The translations under genes were made by a program, and so were the position numbers. The notes under the pieces are model-generated. The model was not told where the DNA came from and ran no database searches. It saw only the letters and a list, made by a program, of their open reading frames with translations. This document shows positions 51,730 through 60,728 of a DNA stretch of 64,000 nucleotides, piece after piece. The stretch comes from an uncultured Lachnospiraceae bacterium (GTDB lineage Bacteria; Bacillota; Clostridia; Lachnospirales; Lachnospiraceae), in the NCBI GenBank assembly GCA_910585965.1, contig CAJUHH010000001.1:248001-312000 (forward strand), given 5' to 3'. Position 1 is the first letter of the stretch; every line of letters starts with the position of its first letter.

Positions 51730-52504
51730 CTATCCTTATACTCATTGGACTTTCCAAATATCCACCTATTCCCGTTCCAGATATAGCTTTTGCATCTGGG
51801 AAATTATATGAGCTACTTGTATAGGTTTTATTATATACTTTTGAACCGCTATTCTCTTTGTGGGTTTTATCATAATAAAAATACCATGTAATATTTTCAA
51901 GTTTTGCTTTACTAGTCCTTGCACCTAATTGATAATTCCCTCCAACATTAACATATGTAAACTTTGTATCTGATGTAAATTTAACAGCAGCTGATGCTTT
52001 ATCTCCACTCCCTGCATAAATAGTTGTATTATTTCCAAATATAAATTGTGCTAATGTCAATCCAGCACTACCAAAGGGAACTACAGAATCCAAAAATGCA
52101 CCACTGCAATACACTGCTAATGAATCTGCAAATTTATTTGCTAAAGTTCCTTTTCTTATATCTTTCATACCCGTTGACGTTTCATTATGTACATTCCAAT
52201 CTTTTAAAGTATATCCATTATATGAACGCGTATTACTCCAACTGCTTGATGATGCACGTGTACTTAAAATATCAGGAGAATATACTGTAATTTCTGCATT
52301 TTTATCTTCCGATAATATTTTTTCAATATAATCTTTTACTTCCTCCGGCATATTATATTTTTGAGCTTTCATATCTAAATCTTCTTCATCAACTTGAAAA
52401 GCTGTAATATAATTTTCTTCCTCTCCTGCATGAGAAATAATCACATTAGAAAAACAAATTATAAATGATAATCCCAAAGCCACATATTTTTTCAGATTAC
52501 TCAT
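51704..52504 (-). CDS. Secreted protein of the AT-rich island, possibly bacteriocin-like
   Basis: 266 residues from ATG 52504 (GGAAGGAGT ahead). Clear signal peptide: LGLSFIICFSNVIISHAG, cut near residue 25. The mature part starts with an acidic region (residues about 28-70, possible propeptide) and then SSSSWSNTRSYNGYTLKDWN, GTLANKFADSLAVYCSGAFL, VPFGSAGLTLAQFIFGNNTT, TWYFYYDKTHKENSGSKVYN and GGYLESPMSIRIGDFTFVLE. From memory this looks like the geobacillin-26-like secreted family, but I hold that loosely. Encoded with a small membrane protein downstream and a BlaI/BlaR1-like pair divergent. Composition is far more AT-rich than the surrounding chromosome. Confidence 0.65.
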   Translation of the reverse strand: MSNLKKYVALGLSFIICFSNVIISHAGEEENYITAFQVDEEDLDMKAQKYNMPEEVKDYIEKILSEDKNAEITVYSPDILSTRASSSSWSNTRSYNGYTLKDWNVHNETSTGMKDIRKGTLANKFADSLAVYCSGAFLDSVVPFGSAGLTLAQFIFGNNTTIYAGSGDKASAAVKFTSDTKFTYVNVGGNYQLGARTSKAKLENITWYFYYDKTHKENSGSKVYNKTYTSSSYNFPDAKAISGTGIGGYLESPMSIRIGDFTFVLE

Positions 52505-52745
52505 AAAATTTACTCCTTCCATTTTAAAAAATTTCTTTCATCAATTTTTTATACTAATTAACAATAAAACTTATGTATTCATGATAATTCCCCCTTTATA
52601 TCTAAATTATATTGTATATATTTAAATTATAAACGTAATATATCATATATTTATTAAATATTCAATATATACATATTATTTTTACTATTGCTCTTATTCT
52701 ATTAATATTGTAATGTATTATTAAACACTTTTTGAGAGGTTTTAT
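52505..52745. promoter_or_regulatory. Divergent AT-rich control region
   Basis: 241 nt between the secreted-protein gene (-) and the BlaI-like gene (+). Extremely AT-rich with many TATA-like stretches, so single promoters cannot be assigned safely. No clean TACA-N2-TGTA BlaI box is visible, but the region is the natural target for the BlaI-like protein. Confidence 0.45.
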
Positions 52746-53168
52746 ATGAATAAAAGCAAAGTATTTAACTTAAAGCAAAGTGAGTTAAATGTTTTAAATG
52801 TTTTATGGAATGAAAATCAACCACTTATGTCATCAGAAATTGCTAAAAAAGGCGGATTAATTAATAGCACGGTACAACTTGCCCTTCGTAATTTAATGAA
52901 AAATGAAATTGTTCGCGTAATTGATGTCGTAATAAATGTAACATCTTTATCAAGAAAATATATTCCTAATCTCACAAAAGAGGAGTATGAAAGTATATTA
53001 TTAACAAACAAGTTTAAAAAAATAGTAAATGAAAGTATGTCAAATCCCTTTTTTGTTGCAACTTTATTAAAAGATACTGACATAAAAACAGTAAATAGTG
53101 AAATAGACATACTCCAAAATTTAATAAATGAGTTAAGAGAAGAAATAAAAAAGAAAGAAGACTTATAA
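52746..53168 (+). CDS. BlaI/MecI-family repressor
   Basis: 140 residues. Winged helix: LKQSELNVLNVLWNENQPLM, SSEIAKKGGLINSTVQLALR, NLMKNEIVRVIDVVINVTSL, then SRKYIPNLTKEEYES and a C-terminal dimerisation helix (INELREEIKKKE). BlaI repressors are cleaved when the BlaR1 membrane protease is activated. The next gene, 13 nt on, encodes a BlaR1-type M56 protease. Very AT-rich. It probably governs the divergent secreted-protein genes; ordinary beta-lactamase targets are absent. Confidence 0.9.
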   Translation: MNKSKVFNLKQSELNVLNVLWNENQPLMSSEIAKKGGLINSTVQLALRNLMKNEIVRVIDVVINVTSLSRKYIPNLTKEEYESILLTNKFKKIVNESMSNPFFVATLLKDTDIKTVNSEIDILQNLINELREEIKKKEDL

Positions 53169-53181
53169 TAGGAGCCTTATT

Positions 53182-54303
53182 ATGTCTTTGACATTTAGTT
53201 CGATATGCAGCATGATTTTTTTTAATAATATTATAATATTATTTTCTTATTTTCTATTTAAAAACACTAAAATGATTTTAAAAATAGGTGTAAAATGGTT
53301 TTTCTTTTTACTATTTTTAATTATAATAAAATTTATTTTACCTTTTGAATTTTTTTTTACAAAAACAATTCCTATTAAAAGAATTTTACCTTCAATATAT
53401 ATTTTTATTTATAAGACTTCCTTTTCCATCTTAAATAGAAATATTTATATTATTGATATACTTTTATTTATTTGGATTAGTGGATTTTTTTTAAAATTAT
53501 TAAAAGCCTTTTTTTCTTATATCAAATTTTATAATAAAATAAAAACATACGAAAAAGTTACTGATAAAAAAATTTTAAATATATTAAATGATATTAACTC
53601 TGGTTATAAAAATAAGATCAATTTTCAAATAATATATAGCGATAAAATTGAAAGTCCTTTTATTTTTAATGTAAGAACCCCTACTATAATTATTCCTCAT
53701 ATGGCATTATCTGAAGAGAATTGGTCTTATATTTTAAAACATGAAATAGCACATTTTTATCATAAAGATTTATATATTAAATTATTTATAGAATTATTAA
53801 CAATGATTTATTGGTGGAATCCCTTTATTTATCTTTTAAAAAGTCAATTTGTAAATTTATTAGAAATTAACATTGATTTATATATTACAAAAACCCTTAA
53901 TAATGACCAAAAACTAAACTATTTGGAATGTTTATTACAAATTACCCAAATATGTAATAAAAGTAAAAACATCAATACTATTAATACTTTTTATAGTACT
54001 AAAACTATAACTTTATCTCAACGAATTACAATAATTCTAGAATATATCCGCGGCATTAATCCATTATTACAGACTATTACTTTAACTTTATCTGCCATAA
54101 TTACTTTTTTTATTTGTTCTTTTTGTTTTATCTTTGAACCTTATGACATACCAAAAGAAGATCAAAATAATACATTTGAAATAATTGACTATTCTGCCTA
54201 TTATTTAATTGATAACCATAATGGTACTTATGATATATTTTATAATTCCGAGTATATTGCAACAGTAAATCAGATATTTGATCCCAATATAAATGTCTAT
54301 TAA
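53182..54303 (+). CDS. BlaR1-like M56 membrane metalloprotease without penicillin-binding domain
   Basis: 373 residues. Several N-terminal TM helices (MIFFNNIIILFSYFLF, FFLLFLIIIKFILPFEFFF, IYIIDILLFIWISGFFLKLL), the zinc site in LKHEIAHFYHKDLYIKLFIE (HEIAH) and YWWNPFIYLLKSQFVNLLEI with Glu further on (EINID). The TM after this (LLQTITLTLSAIITFFICSF) is followed by only about 50 outer residues ending DNHNGTYDIFYNSEYIATVN. BlaR1 proper has a 250-residue penicillin-binding sensor here; its absence means the inducer is something else. Coupled to BlaI. AT-rich, foreign in composition. Confidence 0.88.
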   Translation: MSLTFSSICSMIFFNNIIILFSYFLFKNTKMILKIGVKWFFFLLFLIIIKFILPFEFFFTKTIPIKRILPSIYIFIYKTSFSILNRNIYIIDILLFIWISGFFLKLLKAFFSYIKFYNKIKTYEKVTDKKILNILNDINSGYKNKINFQIIYSDKIESPFIFNVRTPTIIIPHMALSEENWSYILKHEIAHFYHKDLYIKLFIELLTMIYWWNPFIYLLKSQFVNLLEINIDLYITKTLNNDQKLNYLECLLQITQICNKSKNINTINTFYSTKTITLSQRITIILEYIRGINPLLQTITLTLSAIITFFICSFCFIFEPYDIPKEDQNNTFEIIDYSAYYLIDNHNGTYDIFYNSEYIATVNQIFDPNINVY

Positions 54304-54430
54304 ACACTCTTACTAATACTTGAAAAAGTATTCTACACATATAAAAATACGATTATCAAGAAGTCCAAGGCAACCAACTTTTTTTATGGTATTTTATGCC
54401 TTAAGCGAAACGAAAGGAATGAATATAGAA

Positions 54431-54666
54431 ATGAAATTTAAAAAAATACTCTATTAGTAATTACACTACTAAATATTATCTTTTATAATGTAACAGTTAA
54501 TGCATCTGAAATACACATTTCAAATACTTATTATAATAATACTATTGAAATTCAACCAAAATCTGATATCATTGGCTGGAGATATAAAACAATAGACAAC
54601 AAGCTATATCGACGCCAATATAACTATACAAAACAAATATGGATTGGAGATTGGGAATTGCTTTAG
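54431..54666 (+). pseudogene. Small secreted peptide gene with frameshift
   Basis: ATG 54431 reads MKFKKILY then TAG. If the A7 run at 54440-54446 had one more A, the frame would give MKFKKNTLLVITLLNIIFYN, a good signal peptide ending NVTVNAS, followed by EIHISNTYYNNTIEIQPKSD and IGWRYKTIDNKLYRRQYNYT, ending KQIWIGDWELL, stop at 54666: about 78 residues. The W-R-Y-K...W-x-G-x-W ending recalls short exported peptides of clostridia. It follows the BlaR1-like gene in the same AT-rich block. A real pseudogene, phase variation or a sequencing error are all possible. Confidence 0.55.
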
Positions 54667-54735
54667 AAAACATTTGCGTACCAATTTCGACATTTAATCA
54701 TAAGATATAACAAATGAATGATAAAGGATTTTGTT

Positions 54736-55629
54736 ATGTACTTGTTTTTTGGTATTTTTTTCCTGATACTTCTTTTTTTCTTCTGCCTGAATTACTGGCG
54801 ACGGAAAAAAATCATAAAAAAGATTTGTTGTATGTCCACGGAAGAAAAATGCTGTTTATTAGATGAACTCCTGGAACCTTTCGGTTTTTGTTATGTAGCC
54901 TCCCAGGATATTTTTACCTCCCGCATCGATGCCATGCAGCGGGAATTCGGTTATTGCGCCTTATATGACAAAGCCGCTCTTTCCTTTCATATGGTTTTTG
55001 ACTGTCTGCCCGTTTATTTTAATTATAACGGCAGAACGTGGCTGATAGAGCTGTGGAAAGGGCAATACGGCATCAATACCGGCGGAGAAATAGGGGTTTA
55101 CTATGCGGACCATATCATACCTGAAACAAAATGGGAAACTACTATTTTCCAGTGTGTAGAAGACAAAGACATGGCAGGGCTTTCCTTTAACCTTTTCCGA
55201 AAAGGGATGGGAATTGCCGATGTAGGAGCCAGACACTGGTGGCTGACTGCTTTTTCCGTAGGAAGATTCTCCAATCCGGAAGACCTGTATATGCGAGCCA
55301 GCATTACCTTCCCTCATCACGAAATGGCGGAAGCTTTTGCACAAGGACTTGTACGCACAGGCTATTGTCCTGACGACATTTGCATCTCCTGTCATACCGT
55401 TACTTTTTCTTTTGCCAAATCATTTGTAAAATACGGCTGTCTGCGCCGTCTGCGAATTCGCCTGGTACAGTGTGCTAACCGTTTCTGGTGCAGGGTATAT
55501 CTGTCCGTTACCAGGCCGTTCTGTCTTTCTTTAGATAAAATCTTATATCTGTACTATTATCTTCCTTTTGTATTCCGAAAAACACTGCGCATTAAAAAAT
55601 ATAAAAAAATAAGACGAAAAAGAAGGTAA
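54736..55629 (+). CDS. DUF4474 protein
   Basis: 297 residues from ATG 54736 (AAAGGA 7 nt ahead; ATG 54718 is also possible). One N-terminal TM (YLFFGIFFLILLFFFCLNYW), then the DUF4474 signature: EPFGFCYVASQDIFTSRIDA, MQREFGYCALYDKAALSFHM, FNYNGRTWLIELWKGQYGIN, TGGEIGVYYADHIIP and RHWWLTAFSVGRFSNPEDLY. The tail is basic (KKYKKIRRKRR). Function unknown. It has normal chromosomal composition, unlike the block upstream, and precedes the metallophosphoesterase gene by 4 nt. The end of this gene provides the ribosome site of the next. Confidence 0.88.
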   Translation: MYLFFGIFFLILLFFFCLNYWRRKKIIKKICCMSTEEKCCLLDELLEPFGFCYVASQDIFTSRIDAMQREFGYCALYDKAALSFHMVFDCLPVYFNYNGRTWLIELWKGQYGINTGGEIGVYYADHIIPETKWETTIFQCVEDKDMAGLSFNLFRKGMGIADVGARHWWLTAFSVGRFSNPEDLYMRASITFPHHEMAEAFAQGLVRTGYCPDDICISCHTVTFSFAKSFVKYGCLRRLRIRLVQCANRFWCRVYLSVTRPFCLSLDKILYLYYYLPFVFRKTLRIKKYKKIRRKRR

Positions 55630-55633
55630 AGAA

Positions 55634-56527
55634 ATGGGTTATTATTCACGTCTTTCCAAATCTTTCGAGGGAGCGCTAAGGCTCCCTCTTACCGAACGTT
55701 CCAAATATGTTTTTATCAGCGACTGCCATCGGGGCGTTGGAAACTCCAACGACAATTTCCTGAAAAACCAAAACCTTTATTTCGCCGCATTGCAGCACTA
55801 TTACAAATCAGGATATACCTATATCGAGCTGGGTGACGGAGATGAATTATGGGAAAACCGTAGTATGAAGCAGATCATGGAAGCCCATGGCAACGTATTT
55901 CTTCTTCTTTCCCGTTTCCACGAACAGCATCGGCTTTATATGCTCTACGGCAACCACGATATGGTAAAAAAGAACAGCCGGTATACAGAAAAACATTGCC
56001 GGAGCTGCGGCTGCGTCCTGGATAATAGCTTTTACCAGGAACAGGAAATTTCTATCCCCAATATACCCTTTTATTCCGGAATCATACTGGAAACCAATTT
56101 CCCTATGGATATTTACCTCACCCATGGCCATCAGACGGACCTGTTCAATTCCTCCCTATGGAGATTATCCCGTTTCCTCGTCCGTTATTTATGGAAGCCC
56201 CTGGAACATTTCGGCGTTCTCGATCCCACCAGCGCGGCCAAAAACTATACGAGAAAGCATAAAGCGGAAGAACGGCTCCATCACTGGGCCGAACAGGAAA
56301 ACCATATACTGATTACCGGCCATACCCACCGTCCTGCCCTTTCCGCAGAAGACCGCTTTTACTATAACAGCGGAAGCTGCGTCCATCCCCGCTGCATTAC
56401 CTGCCTTGAAGTGGAGCGCCAATGCATACGCCTCGTGAAATGGACGCTCGCTACCAGGGCGGATATGTCCTTGTACGTATCAAGAGAAATCATTGCCGGT
56501 CCGCTGCCGCTGAACCGGCAAAATTAA
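55634..56527 (+). CDS. Calcineurin-like metallophosphoesterase
   Basis: 297 residues, no signal peptide. Metal motifs: KYVFISDCHRGVGNSNDNF (D-x-H), YIELGDGDELWENRS (GDGD), YMLYGNHDMVKK (GNHD), DIYLTHGHQTDLFN (H) and ILITGHTHRPALSA (GH-T-H). Similar in outline to UDP-diacylglucosamine-type phosphoesterases, but substrate unknown. A Cys pair (CRSCGC, near residue 120) may hold a zinc. Its codons about 2-28 are repeated, decayed, at 51027-51103. Ends convergent with malL, 35 nt away. Confidence 0.93.
   Translation: MGYYSRLSKSFEGALRLPLTERSKYVFISDCHRGVGNSNDNFLKNQNLYFAALQHYYKSGYTYIELGDGDELWENRSMKQIMEAHGNVFLLLSRFHEQHRLYMLYGNHDMVKKNSRYTEKHCRSCGCVLDNSFYQEQEISIPNIPFYSGIILETNFPMDIYLTHGHQTDLFNSSLWRLSRFLVRYLWKPLEHFGVLDPTSAAKNYTRKHKAEERLHHWAEQENHILITGHTHRPALSAEDRFYYNSGSCVHPRCITCLEVERQCIRLVKWTLATRADMSLYVSREIIAGPLPLNRQN
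55639..55716. repeat. Intact copy of the 77-bp island-flanking repeat
   Basis: Coding start of the metallophosphoesterase gene, matching 51027-51103. The two copies are direct repeats 4.6 kb apart and enclose the AT-rich island plus the DUF4474 gene. Confidence 0.9.
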
Positions 56528-56562
56528 TCCATACTTTCCTCTTCCTCTTCCCCCTTTGCTTG

Positions 56563-58233
56563 TCATAAATATTTATACAGCACAAAAGCCTCATACGGTT
56601 TCAATTTTACTATTTTATCCTCATAAGAACTCTCTCTGTTCGATATCAGGCAATCCGCCCCGGCAAACTCCTCTGGCATCGCAAACTCCGTTTCTTTATC
56701 CGAAAAACTGCATACTACCAACAATTTCTCCTTCTCCAAAGCTCTCGTATAAGCAAAAAGTTCCTCACTGTCCTCCAGCAAAAGCTCATACTTCCCATAT
56801 ACGATCACCGAATACTTCTTCCGCAATTCGATCAATTTTTTATAATAATGAAAAACAGAATTCCTATCTTCCGTCTCTGCCTTGGCGTTGATTTCCTTAT
56901 AATTGGGATTTACCCCGATCCAGGGCGTTCCCTTGCTGAACCCGGCATTTTCCGCATCTTCCCACTGCATCGGCGTTCTGGCATTATCCCTGCTCTTCGC
57001 CGCCAGGCACGGCCAGAACGCTTCATGGGATACATGGCCGCTTTCGCACCACTCCCTGTATGCATTCACGCTCTCGATATCGCGGAAATCCTCCATGCCC
57101 TGGAAAGGATAATTCGTCATGCCAAGCTCTTCTCCCTGGTAAATATAAGGAGTCCCCTGCATCATATGCAGACAGGTCGCCAGCATTTTGGCAGAAACCT
57201 CCCTATACTCCGTCCTGTCGTCCCCAAAGCGGGAAACCGCCCTTGGCTGGTCGTGGTTATCCCAAAATAAACTGTTCCATGCCTTTCCATACAATTCGGT
57301 CTGCCAGCGCGACATAATTTTCTTTAACAAAGGAAGAGCAACTTTTTCATCCGTCCATTTCCCATACTTTCCGTCGCTTTCCACATGCTCGAACTGGAAT
57401 ACCATGTTCAGTTCCTGCGTATCCTCGCCCGCATACTGTTTCGCCAGCTCCGTCGTCACCCCGGCCGTTTCCCCTACCGTCATAATATCATATTTTGACA
57501 AAACCTTTTCATTCATTTCCCGCAAATAAACATGGACATTCGGGCCGTTTACGCAATAAGGATTCGCATTCCCATAAAAGCCTTGTACCTCCCCGTCCGG
57601 CATTTCTTTTGTTTTGGAAATCATGCTGATCACATCCATGCGGAACCCGTCAATCCCTTTTTCGCACCACCAGGTCATCATATCGAATACTTCCTGGCGT
57701 ACCTTCGGATTATCCCAGTTCAGATCCGGCTGTTTTTTGGAAAACAGATGAAGATAATACATTTTTGTCTCTTCGTCATATTCCCACGCCGATCCGCCAA
57801 AGCAGGCTCCCCAGTTATTCGGCGCTGTCCCGTTGGCTTTGCCTTCCCGCCAAATATAATAATCCCTATAAGGATTTTCTTTTGATTTCCTGCTCTCCAC
57901 AAACCACTTATGCTCATCCGAAGTATGATTCACCACAAGATCCATCACAATGCGGATTCCCCTTTTATGGGCTTCTGCCAGCATCTCGTCAAAATCCTCT
58001 ATCGTGCCGAATTCATCCATGATCGCCTGATAATCGCTGATATCATATCCATTGTCATCATTCGGCGACTGGTAGACAGGCGAAAGCCAAATAACATCGA
58101 TCCCCAAATATTTTAAATAATCCAGTCTGCTCGTGATCCCTTTCAGATCCCCGATCCCGTCCCCGTTGCTGTCCATAAAACTGCGGGGATAAATCTGATA
58201 AATAACCGCCTCTTTCCACCATTTTTTAACCAT
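56563..58233 (-). CDS. malL: Alpha-glucosidase / oligo-1,6-glucosidase (GH13)
   Basis: 556 residues from ATG 58233 (GGAGG 7 nt ahead). GH13 regions: WKEAVIYQIYPRSFMDSNGD, MDLVVNHTSDEHKWF, DGFRMDVISMISKTKEMPDG (nucleophile Asp), MTVGETAGVTTELAKQYAGE (acid/base Glu) and FWDNHDQPRAVSRFGDD (third Asp). Domain C ends the protein (YDKIVKLKPYEAFVLYKYL-like). Cleaves isomaltose, maltose or sucrose-type links in the cytoplasm; exact specificity open. No transporter or regulator beside it; single gene. Confidence 0.95.
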   Translation of the reverse strand: MVKKWWKEAVIYQIYPRSFMDSNGDGIGDLKGITSRLDYLKYLGIDVIWLSPVYQSPNDDNGYDISDYQAIMDEFGTIEDFDEMLAEAHKRGIRIVMDLVVNHTSDEHKWFVESRKSKENPYRDYYIWREGKANGTAPNNWGACFGGSAWEYDEETKMYYLHLFSKKQPDLNWDNPKVRQEVFDMMTWWCEKGIDGFRMDVISMISKTKEMPDGEVQGFYGNANPYCVNGPNVHVYLREMNEKVLSKYDIMTVGETAGVTTELAKQYAGEDTQELNMVFQFEHVESDGKYGKWTDEKVALPLLKKIMSRWQTELYGKAWNSLFWDNHDQPRAVSRFGDDRTEYREVSAKMLATCLHMMQGTPYIYQGEELGMTNYPFQGMEDFRDIESVNAYREWCESGHVSHEAFWPCLAAKSRDNARTPMQWEDAENAGFSKGTPWIGVNPNYKEINAKAETEDRNSVFHYYKKLIELRKKYSVIVYGKYELLLEDSEELFAYTRALEKEKLLVVCSFSDKETEFAMPEEFAGADCLISNRESSYEDKIVKLKPYEAFVLYKYL

Positions 58234-58351
58234 ATTTGCGCCTCCGGACATTTTTATTTTCTATCTATGATTTATTATAGCCTATCTTCCGCAAACATCC
58301 TACGCTTTTATGATGAAAAGGTACATTATTTTGACTTTTGATTCCACCTGG

Positions 58352-59917
58352 TCAAACCGTTTCCATCTTCTCGAAATTCACCGTAGCAATCGCCATCATT
58401 CCTGCCGTCATGAAAACAATCACTCCGCTCAGCGCAAATAATCCTACCTCAATGGAAACCAGACTGCCCGCTGCACCCCCCATCGCTCCTATGCCTATCA
58501 CAATCCCTTCAAAAAGAACCCTCGCATATTGTTTTCCTGCCACGCCAAGAATATTCCCCAAAAATGCTTCCACCATAATATCCGCATAGAGCTTGCATGC
58601 CTGAACACATATATAGGCTAAAATAACAAGCAAAATCTGCAAAAAAGGAATTCCAAGCACAATCCCTGACGGCAAGGCAATCAGGCATCCATCAATCAAT
58701 GACCTTATATGCTCCATTAAGGTAGAATACCATAGCTTGCATAATGCCGTATCAGGTATCAAGTACGTATATGGTTTTTTTAATTCCTTCCCCCATTTTC
58801 CCTGATAGCCTGAAAAAATAAAAGTAAGGTAAGCCATTACTCCTAAAATAACAAAAACATCATATCCTCCAAAACCATTATTTCTATGGCCAATTACTGC
58901 CAAGCCAATGCCAATGATCAAACAAACTAACGTATAAAAACCAAAAATAAAAAATCGGTTCTTTTTATATTCCAAAAGCTGCCTATAAAAAATAGCCTTC
59001 GCATATTTTCCTTTATAAGTAATTGTGGCTTTTCCATATTTTTTCTTCCAGCCTACAACAGCTACCTCCCCTGCCTTTCCTTTCTTTCTTGCTGCTTCAT
59101 AATCTTCGGCAAATTTGATGGCATCCTCAAAAAATTCCCCGGTGCATTTCAGGCGGCAAGCAGCGACAAGCAGCAAAATAACAGAAATAAAATATAAGAC
59201 GGAACAAATAACATTCACCGTTCCCGGCCCCATAAACAGCAAATGCAGAAAAGCGATATACCATCCCACTACGGGAACCATTTGGATCGCCGGACTATGG
59301 AGATAATTCACTACCGGCCAAAAACCGATTCCTTCTTTCAGATATACCCCAATACCGATCAGAATAAAAATACCGACCAGAAGATACATTCCGATTTGTA
59401 TGACAAACATCTGCTTCTTATCCAGTTTTTCATTCCCATAGCATAAAATCATGATGGAGCCTTCCAATATATTTTCCACTATAAAAGAAAACAAAAAGTA
59501 TACCGCCATTTTCCAGACAGATATATGGAGCCACAATACAGCCGCTATAACGACGAGGATATTCAAAATCAGCGTTGCTATCACATTCTTTATATGCGCA
59601 TACAACAAAATTTTTTTCGGGCTGACAGGCGCCGGAAAAAGAAAATGAATATCCGGCTCCCGGAAAACCAGCCCTTTTCTTTTGCTGTAAGAAATCATAT
59701 TGGAAGGAATAAAAATAAAGACAATCGCCGTCAATACCGCCGTTAAGACAGATGCCCCTTCCACTTCAAACATTCCCAGAAAAACGGGAAAAGAACGGAA
59801 AATAAAATAAAAATATAAAATAACAAAAGCAGCATAGATATAAGTCACCGGTTTTTTCAATGCCCTTTTTACACGGTTTTTAAAAGTCTTTCTATAGAGA
59901 TAAAATATCATATTCAT
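58352..59917 (-). CDS. ABC exporter membrane subunit
   Basis: 521 residues, polytopic, starting MNMIFYLYRKTFKNRVKRAL and TYIYAAFVILYFYFIFRSFP, with the inner stretch YSKRKGLVFREPDIHFLFPA and PVSPKKILLYAHIKN, features of the putative ABC-exporter domain family of clostridia. About twelve hydrophobic segments. The ATG (59917) overlaps the TAA of the ATPase gene by 1 nt. It forms an exporter with that ATPase. Substrate unknown. Confidence 0.9.
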   Translation of the reverse strand: MNMIFYLYRKTFKNRVKRALKKPVTYIYAAFVILYFYFIFRSFPVFLGMFEVEGASVLTAVLTAIVFIFIPSNMISYSKRKGLVFREPDIHFLFPAPVSPKKILLYAHIKNVIATLILNILVVIAAVLWLHISVWKMAVYFLFSFIVENILEGSIMILCYGNEKLDKKQMFVIQIGMYLLVGIFILIGIGVYLKEGIGFWPVVNYLHSPAIQMVPVVGWYIAFLHLLFMGPGTVNVICSVLYFISVILLLVAACRLKCTGEFFEDAIKFAEDYEAARKKGKAGEVAVVGWKKKYGKATITYKGKYAKAIFYRQLLEYKKNRFFIFGFYTLVCLIIGIGLAVIGHRNNGFGGYDVFVILGVMAYLTFIFSGYQGKWGKELKKPYTYLIPDTALCKLWYSTLMEHIRSLIDGCLIALPSGIVLGIPFLQILLVILAYICVQACKLYADIMVEAFLGNILGVAGKQYARVLFEGIVIGIGAMGGAAGSLVSIEVGLFALSGVIVFMTAGMMAIATVNFEKMETV

Positions 59918-60621
59918 TATACTTCTTCCTTCTCATGGTCCGTCACATGGAAAAACAATTCTTCCAAATCTTCTTCCTTCGTATCGCTCTTTTTATAAGA
60001 CGCGATAATCCGGCCTTTATCCATTACAAACATAACATCCCAAAGATCCTTCACCATTTCCAGCATATGGGTGCTGATCAATATAGTCGCCCCCATATCC
60101 TTTAATTCCATGATCATCTGCTTCAGCTCCTTGATCGCCGCAGGATCCAAGCCGACCATAGGCTCATCCAATAAAATAACCTTTGGACGGATAATCAAGG
60201 CGCAGCATATACTTACTTTCTGCATCATTCCTTTCGAAAGCTCATTACCAAGCTTATCCTGTTTATCCGTCAATTCAAACCTTTCAAAAAGCTTCTTTAC
60301 ATCCTCTTCGCTTGCCGGGACATGGTAAGCATTGATAATAAATTCTATATGTTCCCTTACCGTAAGGGCATCATACATTGCAGGAAGTTCCGGCACATAA
60401 GCAAAAATCTTTTTTGCTTCCATGCTTTTTGCATCCATGCCCTGAATCAAAATTTTCCCGTCATAGCGCAAAAGCCCGGCAATACTCTTGATTACCGTAG
60501 ACTTGCCCGCTCCGTTCGGCCCGAGCAATATTCCTATTTCTCCATCCTCAACGGCAAGATTTACATCATTTGCCGCCTTATACTTCCCATACATTTTCGT
60601 TAAGTTAAGAATCTCCAGCAT
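59917..60621 (-). CDS. ABC exporter ATPase
   Basis: 234 residues: Walker A GPNGAGKSTVIKSIAGLL, Q-loop YVPELPAMYD, signature NELSKGMMQKVSICCALIIR, Walker B VILLDEPMVGLDPAAIKE, H-loop STHMLEMVK. CcmA-type ATPase of a drug or peptide exporter. The signature is LSKGM, a common variant of LSGGQ in this subfamily. First gene of a two-gene unit with the membrane subunit. Confidence 0.96.
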   Translation of the reverse strand: MLEILNLTKMYGKYKAANDVNLAVEDGEIGILLGPNGAGKSTVIKSIAGLLRYDGKILIQGMDAKSMEAKKIFAYVPELPAMYDALTVREHIEFIINAYHVPASEEDVKKLFERFELTDKQDKLGNELSKGMMQKVSICCALIIRPKVILLDEPMVGLDPAAIKELKQMIMELKDMGATILISTHMLEMVKDLWDVMFVMDKGRIIASYKKSDTKEEDLEELFFHVTDHEKEEV

Positions 60622-60728
60622 CTGTCCATACTCCCTTTCTTATGAAAGCCGCGACAGAAAATACAATTCCTGCTGCGGCTTTATTATATCTCTTATGATA
60701 CCTTTTGTAAAATTATACTTTTAAAAGA

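Noticed and set aside
51100..55630. Complete integrative element
   Set aside because: The flanking repeats suggest one, but no integrase, transposase, relaxase or replication gene could be found inside, so only an island is claimed.
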